Source: Lysinibacillus sp. KCTC 33748 (GTDB lineage: Bacteria; Bacillota; Bacilli; Bacillales_A; Planococcaceae). From it: 45,320 nucleotides of DNA. Position 1 is the stretch's first letter. Each line of letters begins with the position of its first letter. The stretch is from NCBI RefSeq assembly GCF_002237755.1, contig NZ_MWSJ01000034.1:1-45320 (forward strand). The letters are read 5' to 3'. The notes under the pieces are model-generated. The model saw only the letters and a list, made by a program, of their open reading frames with translations, had not been told where the DNA came from and made no database searches. The position numbers and the translations under genes were made by a program. This document shows positions 16,563-26,800 of the stretch, in pieces.

Positions 16563-16590
16563 TATGACTAAAAAAATGAATTTAGTCATA
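16563..16590. promoter_or_regulatory. 28-bp palindrome, probable TetR operator
   Basis: TATGACTAAA (16563-16572) and TTTAGTCATA (16581-16590) are perfect inverted arms around an 8-nt spacer. It lies 45 nt before the TetR gene, in the gap after the ATPase stop, and overlaps a weak promoter-like TTGAAT (16554-16559). Site length and symmetry suit a TetR dimer. No T run follows, so a terminator role is less likely. Confidence 0.55.
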
Positions 16591-16635
16591 TGGTTATCGT
16601 GGGGTGCAGTCCTATGAAGAGAGGGAGCATTAGTT

Positions 16636-17217
16636 ATGGCAAGAGGTTTTTCACAAGAAGAAAAAGAAAAAATCAAAGAGAATCTATGTATTGAATGTGA
16701 AAAAAGTTGGGTGAGTATTGGGTATAAAAAAACTAATATTGATTTGCTTTGTAATACAGTTGGTATTTCTAAAGGAGCTTTCTATCTTTTTTTTGATAGT
16801 AAAGAGGCCCTGTTTGCCGATGTCATGGATCAAGTACAAAATCGAATGGTTAATCATATGAATGATGCTGTAACGAAATCTCCCAATAAAGAAGGATTTA
16901 TTGAAGGATTCAAATTATTGTATCAGGAATACGATCGAGGAAACTGGATCAAAACACTGTCCAGCAATGATTTCAAGGCATTATTAAATCGATTACCTGA
17001 AAGTAGACTGATTACTCATAGCTCGGAACATACATTGGTAAAATTAAGTGAAACGATAGAGAGAAGTAATTTGGTTTGTAAGGAACCACTCTCTAAAGTT
17101 ATCGGGATTTTATCTGCATTACTGACATTGTCATCAGAAAAGGATGCTATTGCTTACAATCATCAGATAGTATTTGAATTTTTACTTGAGCATGTTATTG
17201 ATGAGCTATTTGAATAA
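16636..17217 (+). CDS. TetR/AcrR-family transcriptional regulator
   Basis: A 193-aa repressor-like protein. The N-terminal helix-turn-helix spans about residues 20-55, with the TetR pattern TNIDLLCNTVGISKGAFYL followed by FFDSKEALF. The C-terminal 130 residues form a ligand-binding domain with no recognised specificity. It lies between ATPase and permease genes of one transporter, so it likely senses the peptide or an intermediate and controls this operon. Ribosome binding site GAGAGGGAG precedes the ATG. Confidence 0.9.
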   Translation: MARGFSQEEKEKIKENLCIECEKSWVSIGYKKTNIDLLCNTVGISKGAFYLFFDSKEALFADVMDQVQNRMVNHMNDAVTKSPNKEGFIEGFKLLYQEYDRGNWIKTLSSNDFKALLNRLPESRLITHSSEHTLVKLSETIERSNLVCKEPLSKVIGILSALLTLSSEKDAIAYNHQIVFEFLLEHVIDELFE

Positions 17218-17241
17218 GTCCTACATGAAGAGGAGGAAAAT

Positions 17242-17934
17242 ATGAAGTATGTCAGTATTGAATTAGGAAAAATAAATATGAAGCAGCAGTTGATTTCTTT
17301 AGCAGCATGCAATTTTCTTATCACTGCTTTAGTCATTATGATGAAGTTTCTTATTCCTGATCAGATTAGTGGATTGGATTCTGGGATGCCGACAATCGAG
17401 TTGAGTACAACTATAATTATCGATACATTAATCAAAGCCGTATTTATCGTATGGCAGGCAGTGTTGATTGCTTCACTGATTGTAAGTGAATTTCAAAATA
17501 AAACGGCGTTAATGCTTTACACATATCCAATCAAAATGACAAAAATCATCATTAGTAAACTAGTAGTAGTATTTATAATTACATTTATATTTATGTCAAT
17601 AAGTGGAATCTTTCAAAATGTAGTGATGTATGTATTGAATCAGAACTTGCCGATGTTCTCATACAATATTACTACGGAAATAATTCTGACTGTTTTAATT
17701 ACAAATATTTCAGCTATTTTTATGGGGTTGATCACCTTTACAGTCGGGATGTTAAATCGTTCGACTATTGCAACGATTGTAGCGGCTATTTTGATTATGT
17801 GTATTGTCACATCAGCTGCAGCAGGACCAGGAGGAATCATCTCTAAGTTATCAGTTGCAGTAACATTAGGACTGATCGGACTTATGGCAGGTTTGTTTAC
17901 AGTATGGAAAATCGAGACTGAAGATTACTGTTAA
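17242..17934 (+). CDS. ABC-2 type transporter permease
   Basis: A 230-aa membrane protein with about six hydrophobic segments (near 18-38, 58-82, 103-130, 145-172, 175-195 and 202-222). Conserved-looking features are the SEFQNKTALMLYTYP stretch after the second segment, which resembles the coupling region of LanE/LanG and BcrB-like permeases. It should form the channel for the ATPase at 15826. Ribosome binding site GAGGAGG lies 6 nt before the ATG. The first NRPS follows 38 nt later in the same orientation. Confidence 0.85.
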   Translation: MKYVSIELGKINMKQQLISLAACNFLITALVIMMKFLIPDQISGLDSGMPTIELSTTIIIDTLIKAVFIVWQAVLIASLIVSEFQNKTALMLYTYPIKMTKIIISKLVVVFIITFIFMSISGIFQNVVMYVLNQNLPMFSYNITTEIILTVLITNISAIFMGLITFTVGMLNRSTIATIVAAILIMCIVTSAAAGPGGIISKLSVAVTLGLIGLMAGLFTVWKIETEDYC

Positions 17935-17972
17935 AATATTCATTTAACTAGAAGGAGGCTTAGGAAAAGAAT

Positions 17973-20900
17973 ATGGCAAAAGCATACAGAATGAGTGATT
18001 CACAAAAAAGGATTTTTGTGTTGGAGCAGCTATTGGAGAACAGTACAGTTTATAACATACCTATGATGTTAGAAATCGAGGGGAATATTGATAGTTTACA
18101 ACTAGAAAGGGCTTTAAATGAACTTACTATCAGACAAGAACTACTAAGAACTTATTTTGTTAACCACAACGAAAACTTCCTACAAATCATAGAGGAACGC
18201 TGTGAAGCTAATTTTAGTTATCTTGAAGCAAAAGAAGAACAAGTTACCAGATTATATGAAAAATTCGTTCGACCTTTTGATATGAATAAGGCACCGCTAT
18301 TCAGAGTCCAATTGATAAAGATAAATCCTGAAAAGAGCATGATGTTTTTTGATATCCACCATTCTATTTGTGATGGCGGCTCTGTCGATGTATTGATTAA
18401 AGAATTGGAATGTTTGTACAACGGAAACACATTGCCAGAACTAACTATTCAGTATAAAAATTATAGTGCATGGAAGCACAAGCAGAGTTTGAACGTAGAA
18501 AAAGAATATTGGTTAAATGAATTGGAAGGACGAGAAACAACGCTTGATTTAAATCATGATTATCTACGACCGGCCAATAGAAATTTTGTTGGAAATAATT
18601 TAAAAAGCATTTTTGAAATAGAACAGACAGAGGCAATAAGAAAGATTGCAGATGAAACGAATGCTACAGAATTTATGGTTTTGTTATCAGCGTTTATGTT
18701 CTTTTTAAGTAAAGTTTCCATGGGGAAAAATGTGACTGTTGGGTTTCCTGTAAGCGGAAGAACACATCCAGATACATTGAATATGTTAGGTATGTTTGTA
18801 AATACATTAGTTATTCATCATGAAATTCCATACGAAGAGACTTTTCAAACGCTTATTCAAGAGATTCGTCAAAAATGCTTAAATGCTTATTCTTATCAAG
18901 AGTACCCTTTTGATGAGTTGGTTGATGAATTGAATGTACCGAGGGATCCATCCAGAAACCCTCTGTTTGATGTGCTGTTTTCAGTATCAGAAGATAATCT
19001 GTCATTATATCAGCTAGGTGAAGCAAAGATGAAACCAGTTGAAACTGAGTATAAAAATGCAAAGTTTGATTTAACTGTTAATCTTTGTCTGATTGATGGC
19101 GCCTATCATATTTATTGGGAATATGCTGCGGAATTATTTAAACCTGAAACAATTGAGTGTCTGAATCAGCGATTTCAATTTATATTAAAGGAACTGCTTA
19201 CGAATAAGGAAACGATACTGAATGATATAAGACTGTGTAGTACAGAGGATTTGGAACAAATAGAATCGTTGAACAGTTTTAGTGATCTAGCAAAATATCA
19301 TAATTTGAATGCTCTGTTCGATCAGCAGGTGAGGGAAAATCCGGATAAGACCGCTTTAGTTTTTAGAAAAAATGAGCTTTCATATAAAGAACTTGATCAG
19401 CGAGTAATGAAAGCTTCCGTGGCTTTAAAAAATAAGGGGATTGAGCCGGGACAGTATGTAAGTTTTATCTCAACAAAGGATATCGAATCAATCATAATAA
19501 TGTTAGCTGTAGTAAGAATCGGTGCTGCTTATGTACCAATTGATCCAAAATATCCAGAAAAACGTGCTCAGTCGATTGTTACAGACAGCGGTTCAGATTA
19601 TTTGATTGTAATCGATCATAAAGTTTCTGAGTTTTCCTTTATACAGGGAGCAGAAATAATCGCTGCTTCTGATCTAGAAACTGAGCCAACGGAATTATCA
19701 GATTTGGAAATAGAAACGACGCTTGATTCAATGGCTTATATGATCTATACCTCGGGAACAACCGGGACCCCAAAAGGTGTAATGATAACACATCGTAACA
19801 TCATTCGTTTAGTCAAAGATACTGATTACGTTGATTTCAAGGATGTTCGTTTACTTCAAACTGGCTCATTAGCTTTTGATGCAGCAACCTTCGAAGTTTG
19901 GGGAACACTCTTAAATGGTATGACACTGTTTTTAGCAGAAGAAGATGCATTGTTGGATGTGGATAAATTCCATCAAATTATTGATGAATATCAAATTAAT
20001 ACACTATGGTTAACCTCTAGTTTATTCAATGAATTTGTATCTCTCAAGAGTTCTTTCGGAGAGTCTGTAAAGCAGTTGTTGATTGGTGGAGAAAATCTAT
20101 CTGTTAGACATGTTAAAAAGTTTATCAGCCATAACCCGACAATAAAACTGATTAATGGTTATGGACCTACAGAAACAACAACGTTTGCTCTGACAAATGA
20201 AATTACAAAAGCGGAAGGATTACGGATTCCAATAGGAAAACCAATCGGCAATACAGAAGTTTATATCATGCAGGATGAGCAAATTTGCCCTGTTGGTATA
20301 AAAGGTGAGATTTGTATTGGAGGTCAAGGTGTCAGTCGAGGATACTGGAACCGCCCTGAAATGACAGCAAACAGCTTTGTTTCACATCCATTCAAATCTA
20401 ATGAACAGCTATATAGAACGGGTGATTTGGGATTCATCAACAGTGATGGGAAAATTGAATGTATCGGCAGAAAAGATAAGCAGATTAAATTAAGAGGTTT
20501 CCGAATTGAGTTGGCTGAAATTGAAAAGGAATTACTTCAAATTTCCAACGTAAGAGAAGCAGCTGTTATTTTATCAGAAATCGAGAATACTCCGATTCTT
20601 TGTGCTTATATTGTCTGTGAGGAAACCGTAACTGAGAATATAATCAAGGCAGAACTTCATAAAAGATTACCTGATTATATGATCCCATCTCAAATGATTA
20701 TGTTGGAAACTTTGCCGAAGACAATCAATGGAAAATTAGATTCGATAAAATTACCTAAGCCTTCATTATTGATGACAGAAGCGTTTGTAGCTCCACGAAA
20801 TGAGCAAGAGGTCTTAATAGCTGATGTGTTTAAAGAAATTTTCAGTTTAGAAAAAGTCAGTATAAATGATAGTTTTATTGATTTAGGTGGAGATTCAATC

Positions 20901-23843
20901 AAAGCAATCAAGGTAGTATCAAAAGTTAGAGAACAGGGATATAAGATTTTGGTCAGTGATATTCTGAGTCTGAAAAGAGTAGAAGGAATTGCTCAAGCTT
21001 TGATGATAGAGCAAGAGGTAAAATACGCTCAAGGAACTGTTTCAGGTAAGGTTAATCTGACGCCGATTCAGAAAACATTTTTCAAGAGAAAAATGACTAA
21101 GCAGCATTATTTCAATCAGTCGCTGCTGATTGAAGCGGATGAAAAAGTTGACTGCAATATATTAAGAGCTGTATTGAATAGTTTGGTCAAACATCATGAT
21201 AATTTAAGATCAACTTTCAAAAACGAAGAACAGGTAATACACGATTTTACTGAAGAAGGATTTTTTGATTTGCAAGTCATTGATTTACGTAAGAATGATG
21301 CATGGAAAGAAGAGCTGATTTACCAGGCTGAACGTATCAAGAGCAGTATCAATCTTAAATCTGGTCCTTTATTTAAAATTGGTTTGATTTATACAGACGA
21401 CAAGACATTTTTACTATTTTCGTTCCATCATTTGGTGATGGATGCAGTGTCCTTAAGGATTTTATTTGAAGATTTCCAAAATGCTTACGCAACACAGAAA
21501 AAAGGAGCATCAATTGTTTTACCTAAAAAAACAGCTTCCTTTATTGACTGGTCCAATTATCTAGAGAATGAAAAGAATGAAACAGCAATTCTGAAAACAA
21601 AAGATTATTGGACACAAGTAGAAAGTCAATTAATACATGCTGAGCTTCCTGTTGCACAGGAAATAGACGCTGATACTTCTTTTGACTGTTCAATTGTTTT
21701 AAATAAAGAGGATACCAAAAAGCTGCTTACTGAAATTTGTCATAAAACTGGAGCTGAAATGCAGCATTTATTGATGACAGCTGTTGCTAAAGCTGTAGGA
21801 GATGCAGGTAAACAAAAGAAAGTGGCACTGAATCTAGAAGGACATGGAAGAGAAATATTATCCAAACCGATTGAAACAGATCGAACAGTTGGTTGGTTTA
21901 CAAGTGTTTATCCAATCATTTTTGATTTTTCAAAACAAGAGGTTTTACAGCAGCAAATAGGTTATGTGAAGGACGTATTTGAACAAGTTCCTCATGGAGG
22001 AGTTAGCTACGGGCTGACTGTCAATGGTGAAGTAGAGGAACCGTTCGCGGATATTACATTTAATTATTTAGGAGAAATGGAACGATCAGAGACGAAACAG
22101 ATGGCATTTGTTTTATCTGATTTAGAGCATGGAAGGGATATAAGTGAAGAGAACAGTATTGGGGGAGCATTAGATATTACAGCTGTGCTTTTTGAAGGAA
22201 AAATGCATATTAATTTTTACCCGAATAAAGACAGATGGAAAAATATATCACTTTTGAAGAGGATCATTCAGGCAGCCTCAGAGAATCTACAAGAAATGCT
22301 AACGTCTAATTATTCAAATGCTTTTGTTGAGCAGAAGAGATCTATTTCAGAGAAAGACTCCATAATATTGGCTTTATCCAAGTATAAGAGGAAAACAGTC
22401 CTTTATACCCTGTGTACAGAAGAGAAAGAATATTCATTGTTATTTATAGAAAATCTGACCTATGAATTGAAGCAGGAAATCCAGCAGTATCTTTTCCGAA
22501 ATGTTGAAATATCGAAAATCCCAGATTTTATTTTGCAATCGAAAGATATGACTTGGTTATCCCCTCAGATGAATGAGAAAGAGTTCAGACAGTTTATTTG
22601 TGAACATTTGTTCGAGGCGGAAAAGGAATCAGATTGTATAACTGATCAAGTAACAAAGCCGTTGAGAGTAGAAGAGACATTTAAACCAACAGTCCTTCAA
22701 AGATATTATTTAGAAGATGTGAGAAAGAATATCAAGGAAACCATTCATGTAGTAGGTGCTTATACTAAAGAACAGATTATTGAAGCTATTCAACTCATCT
22801 GTTCTCATGAGAATATTTTGCGTTCAGCTTATGATGGAGAAGAGTTGATTGTTTATCCATCTCTATCTAATATAGATTTTATTTCCCGTACGAGTTATCA
22901 GGGAGATGTGGAAGATTATTTGAATCAAGTAGTAGAGAACTATCCAATCGGTGATAAACCTAACACTAAAATGTCATTATTATGCAAATTTGTGATTATA
23001 CAACATACTGAAAAACACTATGATATTCATTTTATCGGCTGTCACTCAGTGTGGGATAAAACAAGTACTGTTCTATTCCATAGAAAAATACTAAATATAC
23101 TAGAGATGAATGAACCTCAGCAATCAGGTATTGCGAGCTTTAGGGATTATGCAGAAGAAATAAGAGATAAGCAGCCTCTGTCCTATCAAAAGGAAATTGA
23201 GGGCAGAATTCAGTTTGTAGAGGAATATTTATCTAAATTTGATAAAATACTGGAATTCGATTACTGTACAGTTTTCACGATAAAAATGGGCGCAGAAGTT
23301 GAAAGGCAGTATCAGAAGAGTCCATGGTTAATTATTCAGAAGATTATCAGTGAAATTATAAAAATTAATTTTTCATCGGATGATATTCCAGTGTTTTTAT
23401 TACAAGAAGACAGACAGCAGTTATCTGGAGACTATCAAGGAAGAATAGGTCCATTTTTAGATCTTTTACCGCTGACTATCAATCAGTCAAAAGAGCTTGA
23501 AGAAGAAATCAGTCTTCTTCAATCGATAAAAAAAGAAGAAAAAATAAACTATTTAGAGTTGATGGCTTCAAGAAAACTTCATCAAACAGACCTGATCGAA
23601 AAAGTGCCTACTGTTAATTTCCAAGGAGTTTTCGAATTAGATTATGACAGTTTTCTTCTCTTTTCACAGATGACGACAAATCTAGTATCGATGGAAATAT
23701 ATATAAACAATTATGCAGATAATTTGTTAGTATCCTTACCGGTGAGAAAAAATGAAGAAAGTCTTGTGAAAAATTGTTTAGACAATTTAATGGATGATCT
23801 GGAAAAGAGGTTTATAGCAAATGACAAAAAAATATATGTTTAG
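17973..23843 (+). CDS. NRPS 1: C-A(Val)-T-E plus terminal condensation-like domain
   Basis: A 1956-aa synthetase. The N-terminal C domain (about 1-430) has HHSICDGGS near 129, an LCL-type core. The A domain (450-930) has YTSGTTGTPKG near 591. Reading its pocket by alignment to GrsA gives DAFWLGGTFK, one residue from the known Val code DAFWIGGTFK. The carrier domain has GGDSIKA (Ser about 975), the form that precedes epimerases. The E domain (1030-1440) has HHLVMDAVS, EGHGRE, DRTVGWFTS and FNYLGE, so D-Val is expected. Unusually, about 510 more residues follow: a linker, then a full-length degenerate C-like domain (1565-1950) with CHSVWDK instead of HHxxxDG, and no further A or T. A long GGAGG-to-ATG gap (14 nt) precedes the start, with AGGAAAAG nearer. 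It overlaps the next gene by 23 nt. Confidence 0.93.
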   Translation: MAKAYRMSDSQKRIFVLEQLLENSTVYNIPMMLEIEGNIDSLQLERALNELTIRQELLRTYFVNHNENFLQIIEERCEANFSYLEAKEEQVTRLYEKFVRPFDMNKAPLFRVQLIKINPEKSMMFFDIHHSICDGGSVDVLIKELECLYNGNTLPELTIQYKNYSAWKHKQSLNVEKEYWLNELEGRETTLDLNHDYLRPANRNFVGNNLKSIFEIEQTEAIRKIADETNATEFMVLLSAFMFFLSKVSMGKNVTVGFPVSGRTHPDTLNMLGMFVNTLVIHHEIPYEETFQTLIQEIRQKCLNAYSYQEYPFDELVDELNVPRDPSRNPLFDVLFSVSEDNLSLYQLGEAKMKPVETEYKNAKFDLTVNLCLIDGAYHIYWEYAAELFKPETIECLNQRFQFILKELLTNKETILNDIRLCSTEDLEQIESLNSFSDLAKYHNLNALFDQQVRENPDKTALVFRKNELSYKELDQRVMKASVALKNKGIEPGQYVSFISTKDIESIIIMLAVVRIGAAYVPIDPKYPEKRAQSIVTDSGSDYLIVIDHKVSEFSFIQGAEIIAASDLETEPTELSDLEIETTLDSMAYMIYTSGTTGTPKGVMITHRNIIRLVKDTDYVDFKDVRLLQTGSLAFDAATFEVWGTLLNGMTLFLAEEDALLDVDKFHQIIDEYQINTLWLTSSLFNEFVSLKSSFGESVKQLLIGGENLSVRHVKKFISHNPTIKLINGYGPTETTTFALTNEITKAEGLRIPIGKPIGNTEVYIMQDEQICPVGIKGEICIGGQGVSRGYWNRPEMTANSFVSHPFKSNEQLYRTGDLGFINSDGKIECIGRKDKQIKLRGFRIELAEIEKELLQISNVREAAVILSEIENTPILCAYIVCEETVTENIIKAELHKRLPDYMIPSQMIMLETLPKTINGKLDSIKLPKPSLLMTEAFVAPRNEQEVLIADVFKEIFSLEKVSINDSFIDLGGDSIKAIKVVSKVREQGYKILVSDILSLKRVEGIAQALMIEQEVKYAQGTVSGKVNLTPIQKTFFKRKMTKQHYFNQSLLIEADEKVDCNILRAVLNSLVKHHDNLRSTFKNEEQVIHDFTEEGFFDLQVIDLRKNDAWKEELIYQAERIKSSINLKSGPLFKIGLIYTDDKTFLLFSFHHLVMDAVSLRILFEDFQNAYATQKKGASIVLPKKTASFIDWSNYLENEKNETAILKTKDYWTQVESQLIHAELPVAQEIDADTSFDCSIVLNKEDTKKLLTEICHKTGAEMQHLLMTAVAKAVGDAGKQKKVALNLEGHGREILSKPIETDRTVGWFTSVYPIIFDFSKQEVLQQQIGYVKDVFEQVPHGGVSYGLTVNGEVEEPFADITFNYLGEMERSETKQMAFVLSDLEHGRDISEENSIGGALDITAVLFEGKMHINFYPNKDRWKNISLLKRIIQAASENLQEMLTSNYSNAFVEQKRSISEKDSIILALSKYKRKTVLYTLCTEEKEYSLLFIENLTYELKQEIQQYLFRNVEISKIPDFILQSKDMTWLSPQMNEKEFRQFICEHLFEAEKESDCITDQVTKPLRVEETFKPTVLQRYYLEDVRKNIKETIHVVGAYTKEQIIEAIQLICSHENILRSAYDGEELIVYPSLSNIDFISRTSYQGDVEDYLNQVVENYPIGDKPNTKMSLLCKFVIIQHTEKHYDIHFIGCHSVWDKTSTVLFHRKILNILEMNEPQQSGIASFRDYAEEIRDKQPLSYQKEIEGRIQFVEEYLSKFDKILEFDYCTVFTIKMGAEVERQYQKSPWLIIQKIISEIIKINFSSDDIPVFLLQEDRQQLSGDYQGRIGPFLDLLPLTINQSKELEEEISLLQSIKKEEKINYLELMASRKLHQTDLIEKVPTVNFQGVFELDYDSFLLFSQMTTNLVSMEIYINNYADNLLVSLPVRKNEESLVKNCLDNLMDDLEKRFIANDKKIYV

Positions 23844-26800
23844 CATAAATGCAGACTATCACAGTCAAAGTGTTGATGAATGCGAATTGCAGAAAGACCT
23901 CATCACTGCATGGTCTGTTTATAAAGAGGTTGATCGTTTTTTACTGAATAAATCAGTTTATTTAGTGAAGAAGACAGGGGTATATGTGCTGAATGAAGGA
24001 GAAATAGAAAAAACCGACACAATAACAGACGGTATTTTTCTATATCAAGCTGACATCATAGAGAAAGAAGTTTTACAAGGGAAAGAAAATATAGGTGTAG
24101 CTTACCAGAAACATAAAGATCAGAAAACTATATCATTTTCCATCACAGCTGACTCAGTGACAGAAGAGCAAGTAGGTTTATGGTGTGAACGAATTGAATT
24201 GCTTTTAGAAAAAATAAAAAAGGCTGATTCTGCGGACCAGATGACTACACAAATGGTTTCAGATTCAGAAAAAAATAAAATTCTAAGTAATTTCGTAAAA
24301 GCTGATGAGCCATTTGAACTAAAGGATTATTTAATTGATTATCTAGAAGAACATGCAGAGTTACACGGAGAAAGGAAAGCTATTTCTTTTGGTACATCAT
24401 ACTTGACTTACCGAGAACTAAATGAGCGTGCCAATCAAATTGCTTATGAACTGGTGGCAAAAGGTGTTAAACCTAATGAAGTTATTGCGTTAATGTCAGA
24501 GCGGTCCTTGGACATGATTATTGGCATTTATGGAATATTAAAAGCCGGAGCGGCCTATTTGCCGATTGACTTAAGCCATCCGAAGGAACGTATTTCATTT
24601 ATGTTGAAAGATGCGGGAGTCAATGTAATTTTAACAGGATTACTACCAGCTGATATGGAGCTGAATAGTCAATTTGATTTGATCAACGTTGTTTCCATAG
24701 CAGAAACAAAGAATCAACCTTGTTCAAGTCCAAAAGCACCTCGGGGAGATTTGGCTTATGTCATTTATACATCGGGGACTACTGGACAGCCAAAGGGTGT
24801 ACTTTTGAAACAAAGCGGTGTGATCAATTTGGCAGCTTGGCTTACAAAGTATGGAGACTATACCGAAGATACGAAAGTTTTACAAAATTTCAACTTTATT
24901 TTCGACGGATCCGTTCCTGAAATTTTTTCTTGTGTTGTTTCAGGATGTGAGCTTCATATTTTATCTGATGAAGAAAGAAAAGATCCTGAAAAGTTATTAT
25001 CTTTGCTACCAAACGCCCAAATCACAATGGTACCCTCCATTTTCAGGGAACTTTTGGACTATGCACAGAAGCATCAGAAAGTCGAACAGCTGAACAGCTT
25101 TGATCACTTATTTTTAGCTGCTGAACCAGTAACACAAGAGTTGATAGAAATATACAGCCGCTTACCAGGAGCAAAATTGGGGAAGCTTCATAATAATTAC
25201 GGTCCAACAGAGGCAACCGTTTGTGCCAGCTCATTTACTTTTGATGAATCTATAGATGGTCAGATCGTTCCTATCGGCAAACCAATTTCAAATGTCCATA
25301 TTTTTATTTTGAATGGTGATGCTCTTTGCGGAATAGATATGATTGGTGAGATTTGTATAGGAGGTGCTGGTGTAGGTGAAGGATATCTGAACAAAGCTGA
25401 AATGACCGCAAGGAAATTCGTTAGGATCCCTGAATTAGGAAATCAACGTTTATATAGAACGGGTGATCTGGCATATTGGGATAAAGACGGTCAAATTATT
25501 TTACTTGGACGCAGTGATGATCAAATAAAAATTAACGGATATCGAGTGGAAACAAATGAAATAGAGTATTATTTACGGAAATATACTGGTGTAGTTGATG
25601 CTTTAGTAATGATTCAGTCTGTTCAAGGACAGTTAGAAATATGTGCATATTACGTGAGTGAGAAGGAAATTGAAGAAGGACATTTTTATCAAAAGCTGAG
25701 TCACTATCTCCCTGATTATTTGATGCCGAAACATTATATCAGGGTGTCCGAATTTCCTAAGACACTGAACGGAAAAATCGCCAAGCAAGAACTACCGATT
25801 CCGAAGAGAAAGAAAAAGATTAACAATGATAGAAAACTGACAGTAAAAGAGATGCTTGTTATTGAAGTAATGGAAGAAGTGCTTGGGCATGAGGGAATCT
25901 CTATAGAGGATAATTTTATTGCTTTAGGTGGAGATTCAATCAAGGCGATTCGAGTAGTATCTCGTATTCGTCAGAAGAACTACGACATCTCGATTAAGGT
26001 AATCATGAAAAACAAAATATTGAAGGATATTGCAAAAGAGATGGCAGAGCGTACAAAGATGGCTCCAGAAAAAGATGATTCAACCGGTCTTGTTCCATTG
26101 ACTGCTATTCAAAAAGAATTTTTTGCTAGTGATTTACCGTTTCCGAATCATTTCAATCAGTCGATCATGTTATCCACAAAAGAGCAATTGGATCTTTCTA
26201 TTTTAAAACAATCATTGGAGAAGTTAACTGAGCACCATTGTGTTTTACGAACTGTTTATGAAAAAGGGGAAGATCATTCAATTCAGCAAATAGTTAAGCA
26301 GATTGGAGAGCATGACTACTATGAATTGTTTGAATTTGACTATTCGCTGGATAATGAAGGGATGACTGAGGAAGAATATTTAACCAAAAAAAATAATGAT
26401 ATTCAGGAAAGTATAACGATGTTTAAACCGCCTTTATTCAAGGCCTCGCTGATAAAAGGAAAGAAAGAAAATTACCTGATGCTGACGGCACATCATTTAA
26501 TTGTCGATGGTGTCTCTTGGCGGTTGATTATTGAAGATTTGAACACCTTGTATAAGAGTTTAGTAAAAGGAAACGATATTCAGCTATTAGATAAAACAAT
26601 CTCTTTTAAAACGTGGAGTAACAAAATTCAGAAATATCTATCAAATAAAGGGCTGACTAAAGAAATTGATTATTGGCTAGATGTTGAAGAGAAGATTAGA
26701 AAAATAGCACCCCCTTCCAAACCAGTGACTGGAAAAGTACAGCAAATGGTGCATCAAACAGTCACTTTCTCTCAAACATTTACTGAAGATTTGCTCCTGA

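Noticed and set aside
24720..25234. Several 60-80-aa ORFs in other frames of the NRPS genes
   Set aside because: All lie inside intact NRPS domains and have no start signals or domains of their own.
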